The notes beneath the pieces are model-generated. The model searched no databases. It was not told where the DNA came from and was given only the letters and a program-made list of their open reading frames with translations. This document shows, piece after piece, positions 1-9,196 of a DNA stretch of 17,959 nucleotides. Numbering within the stretch: the first letter of the stretch is position 1; each line of letters starts with the position of its first letter. The DNA is from Bacteroidales bacterium (GTDB lineage: Bacteria > Bacteroidota > Bacteroidia > Bacteroidales > Muribaculaceae). Where the stretch lies: NCBI GenBank assembly GCA_004552395.1, contig SFOK01000027.1, positions 1 to 17,959 of the forward strand. The letters run 5' to 3'. Position numbers and translations under genes: made by a program.

Positions 1-1
1 A

Positions 2-76
2 GGGGGCTTGGAAATCAGAAAAAGCAAGCTCAACCGCATCAAATCAGCGATTGAGCTATATTTCCGTGCCTTCTGA
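2..76 (+). CDS. possible C-terminal tail of an upstream gene, partial
   Basis: The frame starting at base 2 is open from the window edge to a TGA at 74-76 and reads as a basic, amphipathic tail of 24 residues ending in IELYFRAF. Frame 1 closes at 52-54 and frame 3 at 96-98, so the frame is not proven, but this one has the most protein-like composition. If real, it lies 66 bp upstream of the membrane protein at 143 on the same strand and may share its transcript. Function cannot be read from so short a piece. Confidence 0.35.
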   Translation, partial: GGLEIRKSKLNRIKSAIELYFRAF

Positions 77-142
77 TATTTTTATCGGACAGCAATAATA
101 AAAATAGAATCGGATAAACGAAGCGCGGCAAGCATAGCGGCA

Positions 143-1768
143 ATGATATTTTGCGGCATTGTGCTCGCTTCGGTCTTCGCGAGTGCCTGGCTCAGCCCGG
201 TTGTCAACGATGACCTCATCTATTCCTACGGCTTCCACACTTATCTGATCGACGGCGGTCCATTCCCCTCGCTGAAACGCATGGCGAGCGAGTTTATGCG
301 CTTCTACACCACGGTCAACAGCCGCCTGGGAGACCAGACCGTATTCCTGATGTTGCTTACTCCCCAGTGGCTCTACGCGGTGTTCTATACGCTTGCCATG
401 GCCGGAATTTACGCCATGACCATGAATATCTCCGGCATAAGTTTCCGCCGTAACCCCTATAAGGTGACCGCCATGATCGTCATGACGGTGTTCCTCTTTC
501 CCTGGTACGATGCCTGGATGGCCCGCGTCATCTTCTGGAACTATATCGTGATGGTCCTAATAGCTCTCTACGCTCTGCGGCTATTCATCAATGAGCAGCC
601 CGGCGGACGACAGCAGAGGCATTTCTCCGCAGGGCGCATGGCCCGGCTCTTGGTCACCGGATTTCTGGCCTGCGCATGGCACGAGCAACTTGCCGCCACA
701 ATGTTCCTGCTGATTGTCGTCTACGGTATATGCCGCCGAGACCTCTCGGCCGGTCAACTGATCATGGGCGCGGGCGGACTATCAGGCGGTTTCTACCATA
801 TCATCTGCCCGGGATTATACTTCCGTCTCTCTTCAGGAACGAGGTTCGCACCTTTCGGAGAAGTGGGCTGGATGATCAAATACGGTATCCTGTTCTGCGC
901 TATCCTGATCGCGATCGCGCTGCTCGGCCTCTGGCTGCGCAAGCGTCAAAAAGAAACTAAACCGGCGATTATGCCCGCATTAGCCGGCATGTGGGCATCG
1001 GTGATCATAAGCCTGATACTCTCCAAATTTGTGGTAATAGAGGGGCGCATTTTCTTCCTTCCCTGCACATTCTGCCTCGTGGCGGCGCTGTGCTGTCTGC
1101 CGCGGAAGATCCGTATGCCGCTGCGGTGGAAAAATAGTCTGTGCCTGGCGGCTGCTGTGCTGACTGTGGTCCACGCTGCAGCAGTGGTCAGAGTGGATTT
1201 TCTGCAGCGCAAAGATTACGATAAGTTGACGGAAATGATGCGCACAGCCATGAATCCGCGTGAGATATACTTCAACACTGACTACCTGAAAAACGGCCAC
1301 TGGCTGGCGCTCGACAAAGATTTCGGCCGGATCTCCATGGATCCGTTCTATTTCAACACATGCCTCCCGCTCTACCTTGGCATCAAGCACAACACAATAT
1401 TCAATATCATACCGCCCGAGCTCAAAGATTTCGATCCGTCGCGTCTGCGCAAAGTGACCGAGGGATATCCGGTCTATCTTCTCGGCAAGCGAATACTCGT
1501 CAAAGACACCGTAGCCCGGGATCACATCTGTTACGGCAATATCCTGATGGAGATGGACGACTGTATGCGCATGGTCCTCTCCTACTACGAGACCGTGAGA
1601 GTGCGTTCGCGCAATGGCGATTACTGGCTCTACTATAATCTCAAATACCGTATCTTCGACAACCTGCGCACTCTTAAGAAAGTGGTGGATATCACACAGA
1701 ACGAAAGCGATGTGGAGACACAAGTCCGCAACCGGATCCGCGAATACTACGCCGAACTGCCCGGCTAA
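143..1768 (+). CDS. polytopic membrane protein, GT-C-like (DUF6056-type)
   Basis: This is a 541-residue inner-membrane protein of unproven function. It opens directly with a hydrophobic helix (residues 1-21) followed by an acidic pair in the first loop (VNDDLIYSY, D23-D24), which is the usual place of the catalytic acidic motif in GT-C glycosyltransferases that use polyprenyl-phosphate sugars. About ten hydrophobic segments follow up to roughly residue 350, then a soluble C-terminal domain of about 190 residues with aromatic-rich stretches. The architecture resembles the DUF6056 proteins common in Bacteroidetes polysaccharide regions; that family assignment is from memory of the fold pattern. 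No in-frame ATG, GTG or TTG lies between the upstream stop (74-76) and 143, so this start is forced unless a rarer codon is used. No -7 box was found upstream, so it may be read from the preceding gene. It converges with the macroglobulin gene, 77 bp away. Confidence 0.7.
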   Translation: MIFCGIVLASVFASAWLSPVVNDDLIYSYGFHTYLIDGGPFPSLKRMASEFMRFYTTVNSRLGDQTVFLMLLTPQWLYAVFYTLAMAGIYAMTMNISGISFRRNPYKVTAMIVMTVFLFPWYDAWMARVIFWNYIVMVLIALYALRLFINEQPGGRQQRHFSAGRMARLLVTGFLACAWHEQLAATMFLLIVVYGICRRDLSAGQLIMGAGGLSGGFYHIICPGLYFRLSSGTRFAPFGEVGWMIKYGILFCAILIAIALLGLWLRKRQKETKPAIMPALAGMWASVIISLILSKFVVIEGRIFFLPCTFCLVAALCCLPRKIRMPLRWKNSLCLAAAVLTVVHAAAVVRVDFLQRKDYDKLTEMMRTAMNPREIYFNTDYLKNGHWLALDKDFGRISMDPFYFNTCLPLYLGIKHNTIFNIIPPELKDFDPSRLRKVTEGYPVYLLGKRILVKDTVARDHICYGNILMEMDDCMRMVLSYYETVRVRSRNGDYWLYYNLKYRIFDNLRTLKKVVDITQNESDVETQVRNRIREYYAELPG

Positions 1769-1845
1769 CTCTGCTTAATCAACTGTCTTAGATCTCTTAG
1801 CCAATCCCGCCCGCGCTCATGCCGCTCGCGGCCCTTCCGCGCCGG

Positions 1846-4800
1846 TCACTCCACTTTGAGGAGCAAACCGGCGGAATGAGCTGTCTGCATCGGAGCGTAG
1901 AGACACTGCATATCGGCGATGCCGAGCGTGAACTCGCCTTCGGTCTGCACGTAACATTCGTAGGTGACCTGTGTGTTACCCTTAGGCAGGAAACCGAAGA
2001 AGAAGTTTGTGGCCGCATTGCGTACCTCGCGGTAATAGGAAGCACCGGGCTGCCATACGTAGCGCGAGATCTGCTCCGCGGGCTCGAGAGCGGCGCTGCG
2101 GCCGTCGAGCAGAGTAACATAATCCATGTCGCGCTGGGAGGTGATGTTGAGCGTCACAGCCACCTTGTCGCCACGGCGGAGTGTATCGCCGGCCTTAAGC
2201 TCGGTGTACTGCTCCGAACCGTCGTCGACGACGGTGATCTTCAGAATACGTTTCGACACTTTCAGGTCGCTTTCGGAGAACTCTTTCACAGAGGTTATGG
2301 GCGCAATATAGCGGGTCATTAGTCCGCCCCAGGCCTGATGACCTGCCGACTTGCGTATCTCAATGCGCGAGCCGGCCGGTGCGTCGGCTGCCGAGAGTGG
2401 CAGAGTGAACGAGCCCGTGAGCAGGTCGCGCTTGCCGGTCTGGAGCGTGCGGCCGTTGAGCGTGAACTCGGCCGGTGCGAAATCATCTTTGGTCCAGTCT
2501 GAGCCGGTAGTCAGGATAGTAAAGACCACCTCGGCCATTTCGTCGAGCGTGCCCCAATCCTCGGTCTGGCGCTGGATGATGAGCCACTGGCGCAGCCCGT
2601 CGACCATAGCCGACTGCGGGAGCACCATATCGAAGGCCTGCAGGGCCTGCATGGTCGTGATCAGCTTGTTGCGGCCATACCATGAGCTCGACAGATTGTC
2701 GAACCAGCAGCCGCGTGTATCGCTCTTGCTGGCCTTCTGGCGAATCGACTCCAGGATAGTGCGGGCCTCCATGGGATAGCCGTCGCGGTAGAGGGCCACA
2801 GCCGCCGTCGAGGCGTTGTAGATATCGAATTCTCTCCAGCGCTCCTTGATCTCCTTGAGAGCTTTCTTGCGCAGCGAAGCGAAATCGGCTGAAGCGGCAA
2901 CCTCCGGGAAGTTCTGGCGCACATATATATAGTTGAGCATCTCGCTGACGGAGAACTGCTTCTTGGACCGGATATAATCCTTATAAAGCTCGGAGTCGCA
3001 ATATTTCACAGCCTTGGCAAGCATGGCCTTCACATCGGCACTCTCTTCGTAGGCACCGAGCTGACGGAGCATACCGAAGTAGAGGAGCACGCGGCCGGTG
3101 ATGAAGCCGGAGGGCTGCATACCTTCACACCAGGCCCATCCGCCTTCGGGGAGCTGACGTTTGCGTATCTCGGCCACAGCGGCATCTATCTGGCTCTTGC
3201 AGCTCTCTGTGTCGCAGAGGCGCACCAGATTGCTCATACGCAGTGTCTCGGCGTCGGCATTGAGGGTCCAGGGCGTGTTGCCCAGGTCTATGATCTTCTG
3301 TTCGGCGTCGCGGCTTAGCGGCGAGACGAGTGTGGAGTCGCCGGCCTCATGCCAGGTCTGCAGAGCCTCTTTCAGCTTTGGTTTGCGGGCCACGAGCGCT
3401 GATGCGAGCGCGTTGCCGTAGAGCTGACGCAGACGGCCGAAGATCGACGCGTCGGGGTTGAAGCTCATGTCGGGAAGCGCCGTGAGGCAGTACCAGGCCG
3501 GGTTGTCGCAATAGCTGAAGCTGAGCTGCGGCTCGGAACTGCCGTCCTGAGCATAGTCGGGAACAGTGAGTGTATAGTCTGTCTGATCGGTCGTGAGATA
3601 GAAGGGATACCCTTCGGTGACGGGTGTCGACGAGGGAAGGATAGCGAGAAGCGACTGCTCGCCGTCGGCGAAGGAGCCGATACGGCCTGTGGCACGTATA
3701 CCCACAAACTCGCGGTCTGCCATGGCGGCGAACGGAGCTGTCACCACTGCCGAGGCGCCCGGCTCGAGCTTACCGGCGGGATAGCTCTGCGAGGAAATGG
3801 TCTTACCGGAAACGGGGTCGAAGATCTCGACGGTGACGGTGCCGTCGCCGTTCTCAGGCGAGTTGTTAAATATTGTGAATTTAAGCTGAGCCTTGTCGCC
3901 GGTGCGCATGAAGCGCGGCAGGGTGGACTGCACCATCACGGGCTTGGAGGCCACGGTGGAATAACGGCTCACGGAAGCCTGCATCTTGTCGGTGTAGGCA
4001 AGGAGCTGCAGCTGCCATGTGGTGTTGAAATCGGGTGCCGTGAAACTGATGTCGAGGTTACCCTCGGAGTCGGTCACAAGCGATGGCATGAAGAAGGCGA
4101 GCGGACATTCGGCGGGACGGAACACGGGCTTGTCGCCGTCGTTCAGACCTGACGCGCCGCCGTCGGCGGAACTTGCTTCAAAAGCCAACTCATCCTCAGC
4201 TTCATAGAGCTCTCCCTTCGCTGAGGCGTTGCTCTTCATCTGCGTGCTGCTCTCTGGCATGGCCGCATCCGTAAGGACCATATTGCTGCGCGCTGCCATG
4301 AGCTGTACGCTGCCTCTGATCTGCACATTGCCGTAGAGGCGATCGCTGTAGGACGTGAAATAGCCGGGAAGGAGATTGGGAACGGAGAGCAGATGATTAC
4401 TGCGGTAGGCTGTCTCATAGAGTGATCCGCTATCGGTACCGTTGTAGAACAGGTTGTTGCGGAACGGCGATGAGAAATAGAGTTTCGGATTGAAGCTCCA
4501 GCTGAAAGGCGCCAGTGCGTTGAGAGCCTGATTGCTCATCGTGGCTATGACGGGTATGCCTCCCTGCGGCCGTCCGTCGTAACTGTAGCGGAAACGCCAG
4601 TTCTCCTTCCCTGCGGCACTGATCTTGTCGCGGAAGGTGACCACCTCGGGTGTGAGCCGCTCCTTCGAGATCTGCGAGACGATACGTATCTCGCCTACGT
4701 AGGGCTTGGCGTCGCGCATGGTGAAGAGCGATATGTAGATGGGCTCTTCGCCCTGAGGCGCTTCGGCCGTCAGACGGATATTGCCCTCGGAGACCTGCAG

Positions 4801-7695
4801 GGTCTTCTCTACGGGAGCCATGCCGGGCGCTGCGATGCGGCATATGATATATGAGTCGGGATACGATGTTCCGACGGTGAACGCCACCTCTTTGGCGCCT
4901 TTGGGAGCGGTCAGATCCGCATCGGGAACCCAGAGAGCTGTCTCGACGGGTGGCACCTTGTCAGAGGCGCGGTAGAGCACTATCTGCGTGTCGGCGCTCT
5001 CCTCCTCCTCGTTGGCGGCTGTCTGCTTAGCGGCCTTCAGCGGCGGCCACTGCTGACCTTCGGGGATGGCCACAACGGTGTAGCGGCCGGAAGGTATGCT
5101 GCCGCAGTCGAGTGTGAGTGCGGGGGTGAGGAAGCTGCCCTGCGCGGCAATCTTACCTTCGGAGTCGATAAGACGGTACTCGGCCTCGCGCTTGGCCGTG
5201 GCATCGGATGTGCCTTCGGTCGCGAACATCAGGGTGACTTTCTCGGCCCCCTCTTCGGTCTTTATTTCTACATTGCCGGAGGTCACGAGGCGCACGCTCG
5301 CCACATCGCCGAGCGAGAAAAGCGTCGCTTCGGATTCGTGGCTTTCGCCGGCAGCGGAGGTTGCTGTGGCGGTGACATTGAAGAAGCCTTCCTCGTAGGA
5401 AGTGCCTTTCAGCTTGTCGGTGGGAAGTGTGACGGTGAACTTGCCGTCGGCGTCGGTTACAGCCTTGGCTGTGTAGGCGCCGTTCTCCCAGCGGGCGCGC
5501 CACCACCAGCTGAAGAAGGGACGCGACTCTATCTTCACATCCACTTCGGCGCCGGGAAGAGGCATGCCGCTGTAGGTGGTGACATTGCCGGTGATCTCTA
5601 TCTTCTCGCCGGGATTAAATTGCGCCTTAGCGGGTTTGGCCTCCACAAAGAATGTGGGCTGCACATATTCGGCCACCTGGAAACGGGTGCTGACATTTGA
5701 ATAGTTTATGGAAAAGTCAGCGTTGATATGATAGCTGCCGAGCATACCGTCCTTGGGGAGCACGAACTTACCTTCGGCGCGGCCGAAGCGGTCGGTCTTC
5801 AGCGAGAGGGTATCTACCTTCTCGTATGAGGCATTGTAGAGTGTTACGTCGAAGCCGGTATCCGGAGCGGGAAGGAACCCTTTCTCTCCGGCTAACTCCT
5901 TGTAGATCACGGCCGTGAACTGAACGGTGTCGCCGGGCTTGTAGATACCGAGGTCGGTGAACAGGGCTCCGGCAAGCCTCTCCTCGCGCTTGTCGTTCGA
6001 AAAATAGTTGTAGAAATCGCCGCGGAAGATATCGCAGCCCCGGCTGACGGAGAAGTTGTACGACTGGTAGTCGCGGATAACCCCCTTGAGCGGGAGGTAT
6101 CCTTCCTCACCGGAGAGATACTTCTTCCAGGAGGCGTCTTTGCGGCTCTCCTTGAGGTTCACGGTGAGGCCGGGCAGCGGCTTGCCGTTGCTGTTGTCGA
6201 GCGTATAGAGGCGCCCGCTCTCACGGTCGGTGTTGCTTCCGGCCACGTATGCGCTCAGGTCGGTGACCTGGAACGAAAGCAGCGAACCATATTCGGGAAG
6301 GTCCGACCGCTTCTCTGCCTCTGTCCTGGCTATGGCCACACAGTAGTAGCCCACGGGGAGACGGCCCAGGTGCAGTGTGTCGGCCGTGCTCTCGAAAAGG
6401 CGCGTCTGAAGAGGTATAGCCTTGGAGCTGACGAACTTACATTCGCCGGCACGCAGCTTGCGGTATGATATGTAGTCGCCGGAATCGTTGCGGCGATAGA
6501 TCTGCACGTAGCGGGGGCTGACGAGGTTGTCGGCATCGACCCGCAGCTTCAGGTCCTGGTCGGAACGAACATATTCGTTGCCCCACACTCGTACGGAAGG
6601 CTGCGAATAGAGCGCTATGGCGTTGGTGAAGTAAGGGGTTCGGTAATAGTCGGGGAAGCGCTCTGCAGCGGCTTTCAGGCCGGCTGTGACGGCGCGCCAC
6701 GTATCGCCCCACTTCACATAGTTCTTGGGCAGCTTGGTGAGAATCCCATAGTAGATCTCCCCTACGCTCTCCAGATCCTTCATACTGTCGGCATAGTCCA
6801 TGAAGCGGCTGAACAGCGCCTCCTCCGTGCCGTTAGATGCGGATGTCTGCTCCAGACAGACGGACAGGAGAGCGGGATTGCGGCTCTCGGCGCCGTAACT
6901 CTCGAGTTCGGAGAGCAGTAGCTTTCTGTAGGCGCCGCACTGCTGCGCGGGTGTGAAGCTCTTGTCCTCAAGGCCGTAGAAAGGTATCACGGGAACCGAC
7001 GATCCGCTCTCTTCAGAGACCTCGTTCATGAGGTCGAGCGTGCGGTCGGCAAGGAGCACATACAGGTCGGGGCACGCTTCGGTATGCTTGGGATCGAACC
7101 CCTCGAGCAGCTTGCTCCAGTCGGCCGTGGACGACGCCTTCAGCGCGGGCGTGTCGGCCAGCGACTTCTTGCAGAGCTCGAGCACACGCAGAGCAAACAT
7201 ATCGCCTGACCAATCGGCGGGATCGTCGGGCCACTGACTTGTGAGCGGGAGTGTGCGTTCGTTGTAAACCCAGCTGTTTTCGCTGTACGAATTGGAAAGC
7301 ATCTCTGCTTCAAGCGAATACAGTATGGCGGCCACATTGCCTCCGCGAAGGTCAGCTACCGAGTCGAGCATAGCCATGTTGGCGGCGAGAGAGCCGTTGG
7401 AGATGATATCCCTGGCGCTCACGATCTGTGCCGCGGCCATTATGACATCTTCGGCGATCGAGGAGGCCGACAGTTTCGGCATGGCATTGTTGATCACCGT
7501 CTCCGGGAAACTGAAATCCGGATGCTCGAAACTGTTTTCCGGGCTCTTTTTCTTACTCGTCTTCATCTTGGTCTTGGTTGAGGATTGACCGGCTGCCCTA
7601 CGCGCAAAAGCATCGGGAGTGGCCTGAAAAAAGAAAAAGGCTATGACGAGAGCTGCCATTGCCTTTAGAGTTATCGCAAGTTTCTTATGTGTCAT
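1846..7695 (-). CDS. alpha-2-macroglobulin family protein lacking the thioester
   Basis: This is a 1949-residue exported protein. Residues 1-31 form a signal peptide (basic start, long hydrophobic run, cleavage expected after AFA); there is no lipobox Cys, so a type I signal is likelier than a lipoprotein signal. A helical Bacteroidetes-type N-terminal region (about 50-360) is followed by macroglobulin beta domains. MG-type motifs are RLYTLDNSNGKPLPG (about 495-509), TDLGIYKPGDTVQFTAVIYK (580-599) and FNPGEKIEITGNVTTYSG (693-710). An acidic Ser/Ala-rich linker (about 1140-1192) occupies a bait-like position. The A2M domain is FFMPSLVTDSEGN to DFNTTW (1201-1227), and the helical toroid includes GGWAWCEGM (1518-1526). 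A C-terminal receptor-binding-like domain has DMDYVTLLDGRSAALEP. The expected CxEQ thioester before the YxN motif is absent: the region around 1410-1430 reads FNPDASIFGRLRQLYGN. Family members act as broad protease traps or envelope factors; like E. coli YfaS this one could not trap covalently. It lies 169 bp after the Spy-like gene on the same strand. Confidence 0.92.
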   Translation of the reverse strand: MTHKKLAITLKAMAALVIAFFFFQATPDAFARRAAGQSSTKTKMKTSKKKSPENSFEHPDFSFPETVINNAMPKLSASSIAEDVIMAAAQIVSARDIISNGSLAANMAMLDSVADLRGGNVAAILYSLEAEMLSNSYSENSWVYNERTLPLTSQWPDDPADWSGDMFALRVLELCKKSLADTPALKASSTADWSKLLEGFDPKHTEACPDLYVLLADRTLDLMNEVSEESGSSVPVIPFYGLEDKSFTPAQQCGAYRKLLLSELESYGAESRNPALLSVCLEQTSASNGTEEALFSRFMDYADSMKDLESVGEIYYGILTKLPKNYVKWGDTWRAVTAGLKAAAERFPDYYRTPYFTNAIALYSQPSVRVWGNEYVRSDQDLKLRVDADNLVSPRYVQIYRRNDSGDYISYRKLRAGECKFVSSKAIPLQTRLFESTADTLHLGRLPVGYYCVAIARTEAEKRSDLPEYGSLLSFQVTDLSAYVAGSNTDRESGRLYTLDNSNGKPLPGLTVNLKESRKDASWKKYLSGEEGYLPLKGVIRDYQSYNFSVSRGCDIFRGDFYNYFSNDKREERLAGALFTDLGIYKPGDTVQFTAVIYKELAGEKGFLPAPDTGFDVTLYNASYEKVDTLSLKTDRFGRAEGKFVLPKDGMLGSYHINADFSINYSNVSTRFQVAEYVQPTFFVEAKPAKAQFNPGEKIEITGNVTTYSGMPLPGAEVDVKIESRPFFSWWWRARWENGAYTAKAVTDADGKFTVTLPTDKLKGTSYEEGFFNVTATATSAAGESHESEATLFSLGDVASVRLVTSGNVEIKTEEGAEKVTLMFATEGTSDATAKREAEYRLIDSEGKIAAQGSFLTPALTLDCGSIPSGRYTVVAIPEGQQWPPLKAAKQTAANEEEESADTQIVLYRASDKVPPVETALWVPDADLTAPKGAKEVAFTVGTSYPDSYIICRIAAPGMAPVEKTLQVSEGNIRLTAEAPQGEEPIYISLFTMRDAKPYVGEIRIVSQISKERLTPEVVTFRDKISAAGKENWRFRYSYDGRPQGGIPVIATMSNQALNALAPFSWSFNPKLYFSSPFRNNLFYNGTDSGSLYETAYRSNHLLSVPNLLPGYFTSYSDRLYGNVQIRGSVQLMAARSNMVLTDAAMPESSTQMKSNASAKGELYEAEDELAFEASSADGGASGLNDGDKPVFRPAECPLAFFMPSLVTDSEGNLDISFTAPDFNTTWQLQLLAYTDKMQASVSRYSTVASKPVMVQSTLPRFMRTGDKAQLKFTIFNNSPENGDGTVTVEIFDPVSGKTISSQSYPAGKLEPGASAVVTAPFAAMADREFVGIRATGRIGSFADGEQSLLAILPSSTPVTEGYPFYLTTDQTDYTLTVPDYAQDGSSEPQLSFSYCDNPAWYCLTALPDMSFNPDASIFGRLRQLYGNALASALVARKPKLKEALQTWHEAGDSTLVSPLSRDAEQKIIDLGNTPWTLNADAETLRMSNLVRLCDTESCKSQIDAAVAEIRKRQLPEGGWAWCEGMQPSGFITGRVLLYFGMLRQLGAYEESADVKAMLAKAVKYCDSELYKDYIRSKKQFSVSEMLNYIYVRQNFPEVAASADFASLRKKALKEIKERWREFDIYNASTAAVALYRDGYPMEARTILESIRQKASKSDTRGCWFDNLSSSWYGRNKLITTMQALQAFDMVLPQSAMVDGLRQWLIIQRQTEDWGTLDEMAEVVFTILTTGSDWTKDDFAPAEFTLNGRTLQTGKRDLLTGSFTLPLSAADAPAGSRIEIRKSAGHQAWGGLMTRYIAPITSVKEFSESDLKVSKRILKITVVDDGSEQYTELKAGDTLRRGDKVAVTLNITSQRDMDYVTLLDGRSAALEPAEQISRYVWQPGASYYREVRNAATNFFFGFLPKGNTQVTYECYVQTEGEFTLGIADMQCLYAPMQTAHSAGLLLKVE

Positions 7696-7864
7696 ACGTC
7701 TGGATTATTCAAGATTCCGGAAATAATTCGGCCCCGGAGTAGGTTCCGCACCATCGCTGCATTGCGATTTGAGAGTGAAGGCAAGCCGAAGGAGATTCCG
7801 GAATTTAGGTTGCCGTGGAGGATAATTGGGAACCGGGGGAGAGTTGCGGACCGGAGCGGAGAGG

Positions 7865-8371
7865 TTATTTCTTGCCTTTGCGCATTTTCATCAGCTTGTC
7901 GTTGAAGCGATGCTCCGAGATCTTAAGCTGATAAAGCTGCTTGGGAGTGAGGATCTTCTTAAGCTGATTATAATAGCTTTTCTCTACGGCGCCCTCCTTT
8001 GAGTGGAAGTCGGTTATGAGATCGGCCACACGTAGATAATCCTCGTCGGTCGGGTTCTGTTTCTTCTTGATGGCCTTGCGGGCGTCGATAGTCTCTTTAG
8101 CCAGAGCTATGCGCTCATCTTCGAGATCATAGTATATCCTGATGAAATCGTCCTGCTTGTCCTTTGGGATTTCACATTCCTGGATCAGATATTTGATCTT
8201 GAACTCGCGCACCTCCTGCATCATCTCGGCGCGCGACTTTCTCCCTTCGTTCTTCTGGGCAAACGCCTGCGGAGCAGAAGCCGCCGTGGCGAGAAGCACG
8301 AGCAGCAGCGTCAGGAGGAAGCGCGGTGTCTTGCGCGCTTTTGCATCAGAGTGTGTTGTAATAGTCGTCAT
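7865..8371 (-). CDS. small exported Spy/CpxP-like protein with LTxxQ motif
   Basis: This is a 168-residue protein from the chosen ATG at 8371, which overlaps the end of the preceding gene by 26 bp. An ATG at 8386 is also possible; the longest reading (from 8434) overlaps more and puts an unlikely polar stretch before the signal peptide. Residues 15-38 are a signal peptide ending AFA before Q39. The mature part is highly charged and predicted to be all helix. It carries LTPKQ at 141-145, matching the LTxxQ motif of periplasmic Spy/CpxP/ZraP proteins. The first repeat of that family is not clear; its place may be taken by the segment IPKDKQDDFIRIYYDLEDER. Spy-type proteins are periplasmic ATP-independent chaperones, or sensors that damp envelope stress signalling. 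Being last in a sigma/membrane protein/Spy-like row supports a stress role here. The family call is moderate; the exported helical nature is clear. Confidence 0.75.
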   Translation of the reverse strand: MTTITTHSDAKARKTPRFLLTLLLVLLATAASAPQAFAQKNEGRKSRAEMMQEVREFKIKYLIQECEIPKDKQDDFIRIYYDLEDERIALAKETIDARKAIKKKQNPTDEDYLRVADLITDFHSKEGAVEKSYYNQLKKILTPKQLYQLKISEHRFNDKLMKMRKGKK

Positions 8372-8891
8372 AGTATGCAAATTCATAAAGGTCGTAGACA
8401 GAAATGTCGTCGGCTTCACTCTTGCCGTCGGCATTGGCTATGGCCGCTACATCGAGTTTCTCAATGCTGGGGTCGAGCTCATAGTCGAAAGCCTCCTCGA
8501 ACTCATCCATATTGCTGTAATCGGCGGCAGCGTCAGCCACAATGCTTACCTCGGGAACTTTGGAAGCGAGGTTGATCTGCTCGGCAACTTCGGGAGTCGA
8601 CATGGCCTGAGCCACGAGAACCGGGGGATTGTCGAGCGAGACGGGCTGCTGAGGGGCCACGGTGAGTGAGGTGACGATTCTCATGGTGAGCCAGAGGCCG
8701 GCAAACATGGCAGCCAGATACACATAAGGACGCATGATCTGCCACGGTGTGCGTTTCTTCTGCTGCGGCGCTTTCTTTTCGGGAAGCTGCTGCGAGACGC
8801 GGATATAGACCTGGCAGAGAAAATCTGAGTCAGGCACAGTCAGACCGTGGGTTCGTCCGATTTTATCTAATAGTTTCTGTTCCGGGTTCAT
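8346..8891 (-). CDS. single-pass membrane protein, putative anti-sigma partner
   Basis: This is a 181-residue protein from the ATG at 8891. The frame stays open further upstream, but only this start gives the typical beginning MNPEQKLLDKIG with GLTVPDSDFLCQVYIRVSQQLPEKK. That short KIG...GLTVP.SDF N-terminus is what I recognise from small membrane proteins encoded after ECF sigma genes in Bacteroidetes. A basic stretch precedes one transmembrane helix (about 54-75). The remaining 105 residues should be outside the inner membrane and are strongly acidic from about 122 on, ending in YDLYEFAYYDDYYNTL. It has no visible zinc (HxxxCxxC) anti-sigma signature, so the anti-sigma role rests on gene order and topology only. 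It lies 305 bp after the sigma gene, an unusually wide gap for such a pair, and overlaps the Spy-like gene, so the latter two are probably translated together. Confidence 0.7.
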   Translation of the reverse strand: MNPEQKLLDKIGRTHGLTVPDSDFLCQVYIRVSQQLPEKKAPQQKKRTPWQIMRPYVYLAAMFAGLWLTMRIVTSLTVAPQQPVSLDNPPVLVAQAMSTPEVAEQINLASKVPEVSIVADAAADYSNMDEFEEAFDYELDPSIEKLDVAAIANADGKSEADDISVYDLYEFAYYDDYYNTL

Positions 8892-9196
8892 ATCTTGTCG
8901 GCTTAGTTTCAATTGTTTATTGGTATTTTCTATTCGTTTTGACCCCTCAGGGGCCGAAAGGTTTAATCTAAAACGGAATTTTTTTGACCGATTTTTCCGA
9001 TTTTCCGCGTTTTCTCCCTTCGGTAGGGTGCCTCGGGCCGTTGTGCGGTGGCCATGTCGCGGTATCTTAGGCAATTGCCGCCTCAGGCGGGAAGGTGCGG
9101 GCGTCGCGGGACTTGTCAGCTATAGGCCGGGGCATGTCGGGAAGGTACGGGTGTCGCGGGACTTGTCAAGAATGGGGCGGCAAGCCGGGCGGAGGA
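8892..9196. other. 305-bp spacer between sigma gene and its partner
   Basis: No gene is supported. It contains a short stem CCCC-tca-GGGG... (8943-8953, reading CCCCTCAGGGG), several T-rich CCGATTTT-like words (about 8988-9008), the palindrome GGCAATTGCC (9070-9079), the stem CCGCC-tca-GGCGG (9078-9090) and a 31-bp direct repeat (9088-9118 and 9138-9168). Neither stem is followed by a T run in the direction of transcription, so they are not standard terminators. Confidence 0.5.
9088..9168. repeat. 31-bp direct repeat, two copies 50 bp apart
   Basis: Copies at 9088-9118 and 9138-9168 match at 29 of 31 positions. They differ by G/A in GGTGCGGG versus GGTACGGG and by C/T four to five bases later. 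Each contains GGAAGGT, CGTCGCGGG or TGTCGCGGG, and the ending GACTTGTCA. The words AAGGTGCGGG and GACTTG recur in the spacer at 12366-12437. Confidence 0.8.

Noticed and set aside
980..1723. 247-residue minus-strand frame across the membrane protein at 143-1768
   Set aside because: It is a shadow of a GC-biased gene; its composition (His- and Val-rich, no motif) is not protein-like.
1827..1841. Stem CGCGG-ccctt-CCGCG between the two convergent genes at the left, as a terminator
   Set aside because: It is only five base pairs with no T run on either side, so it was not called.
8892..9074. N-terminal extension of the sigma partner frame by 61 residues
   Set aside because: The extension is basic and low in motif content, while the ATG at 8891 gives the expected MNPEQKLLDKIG start.
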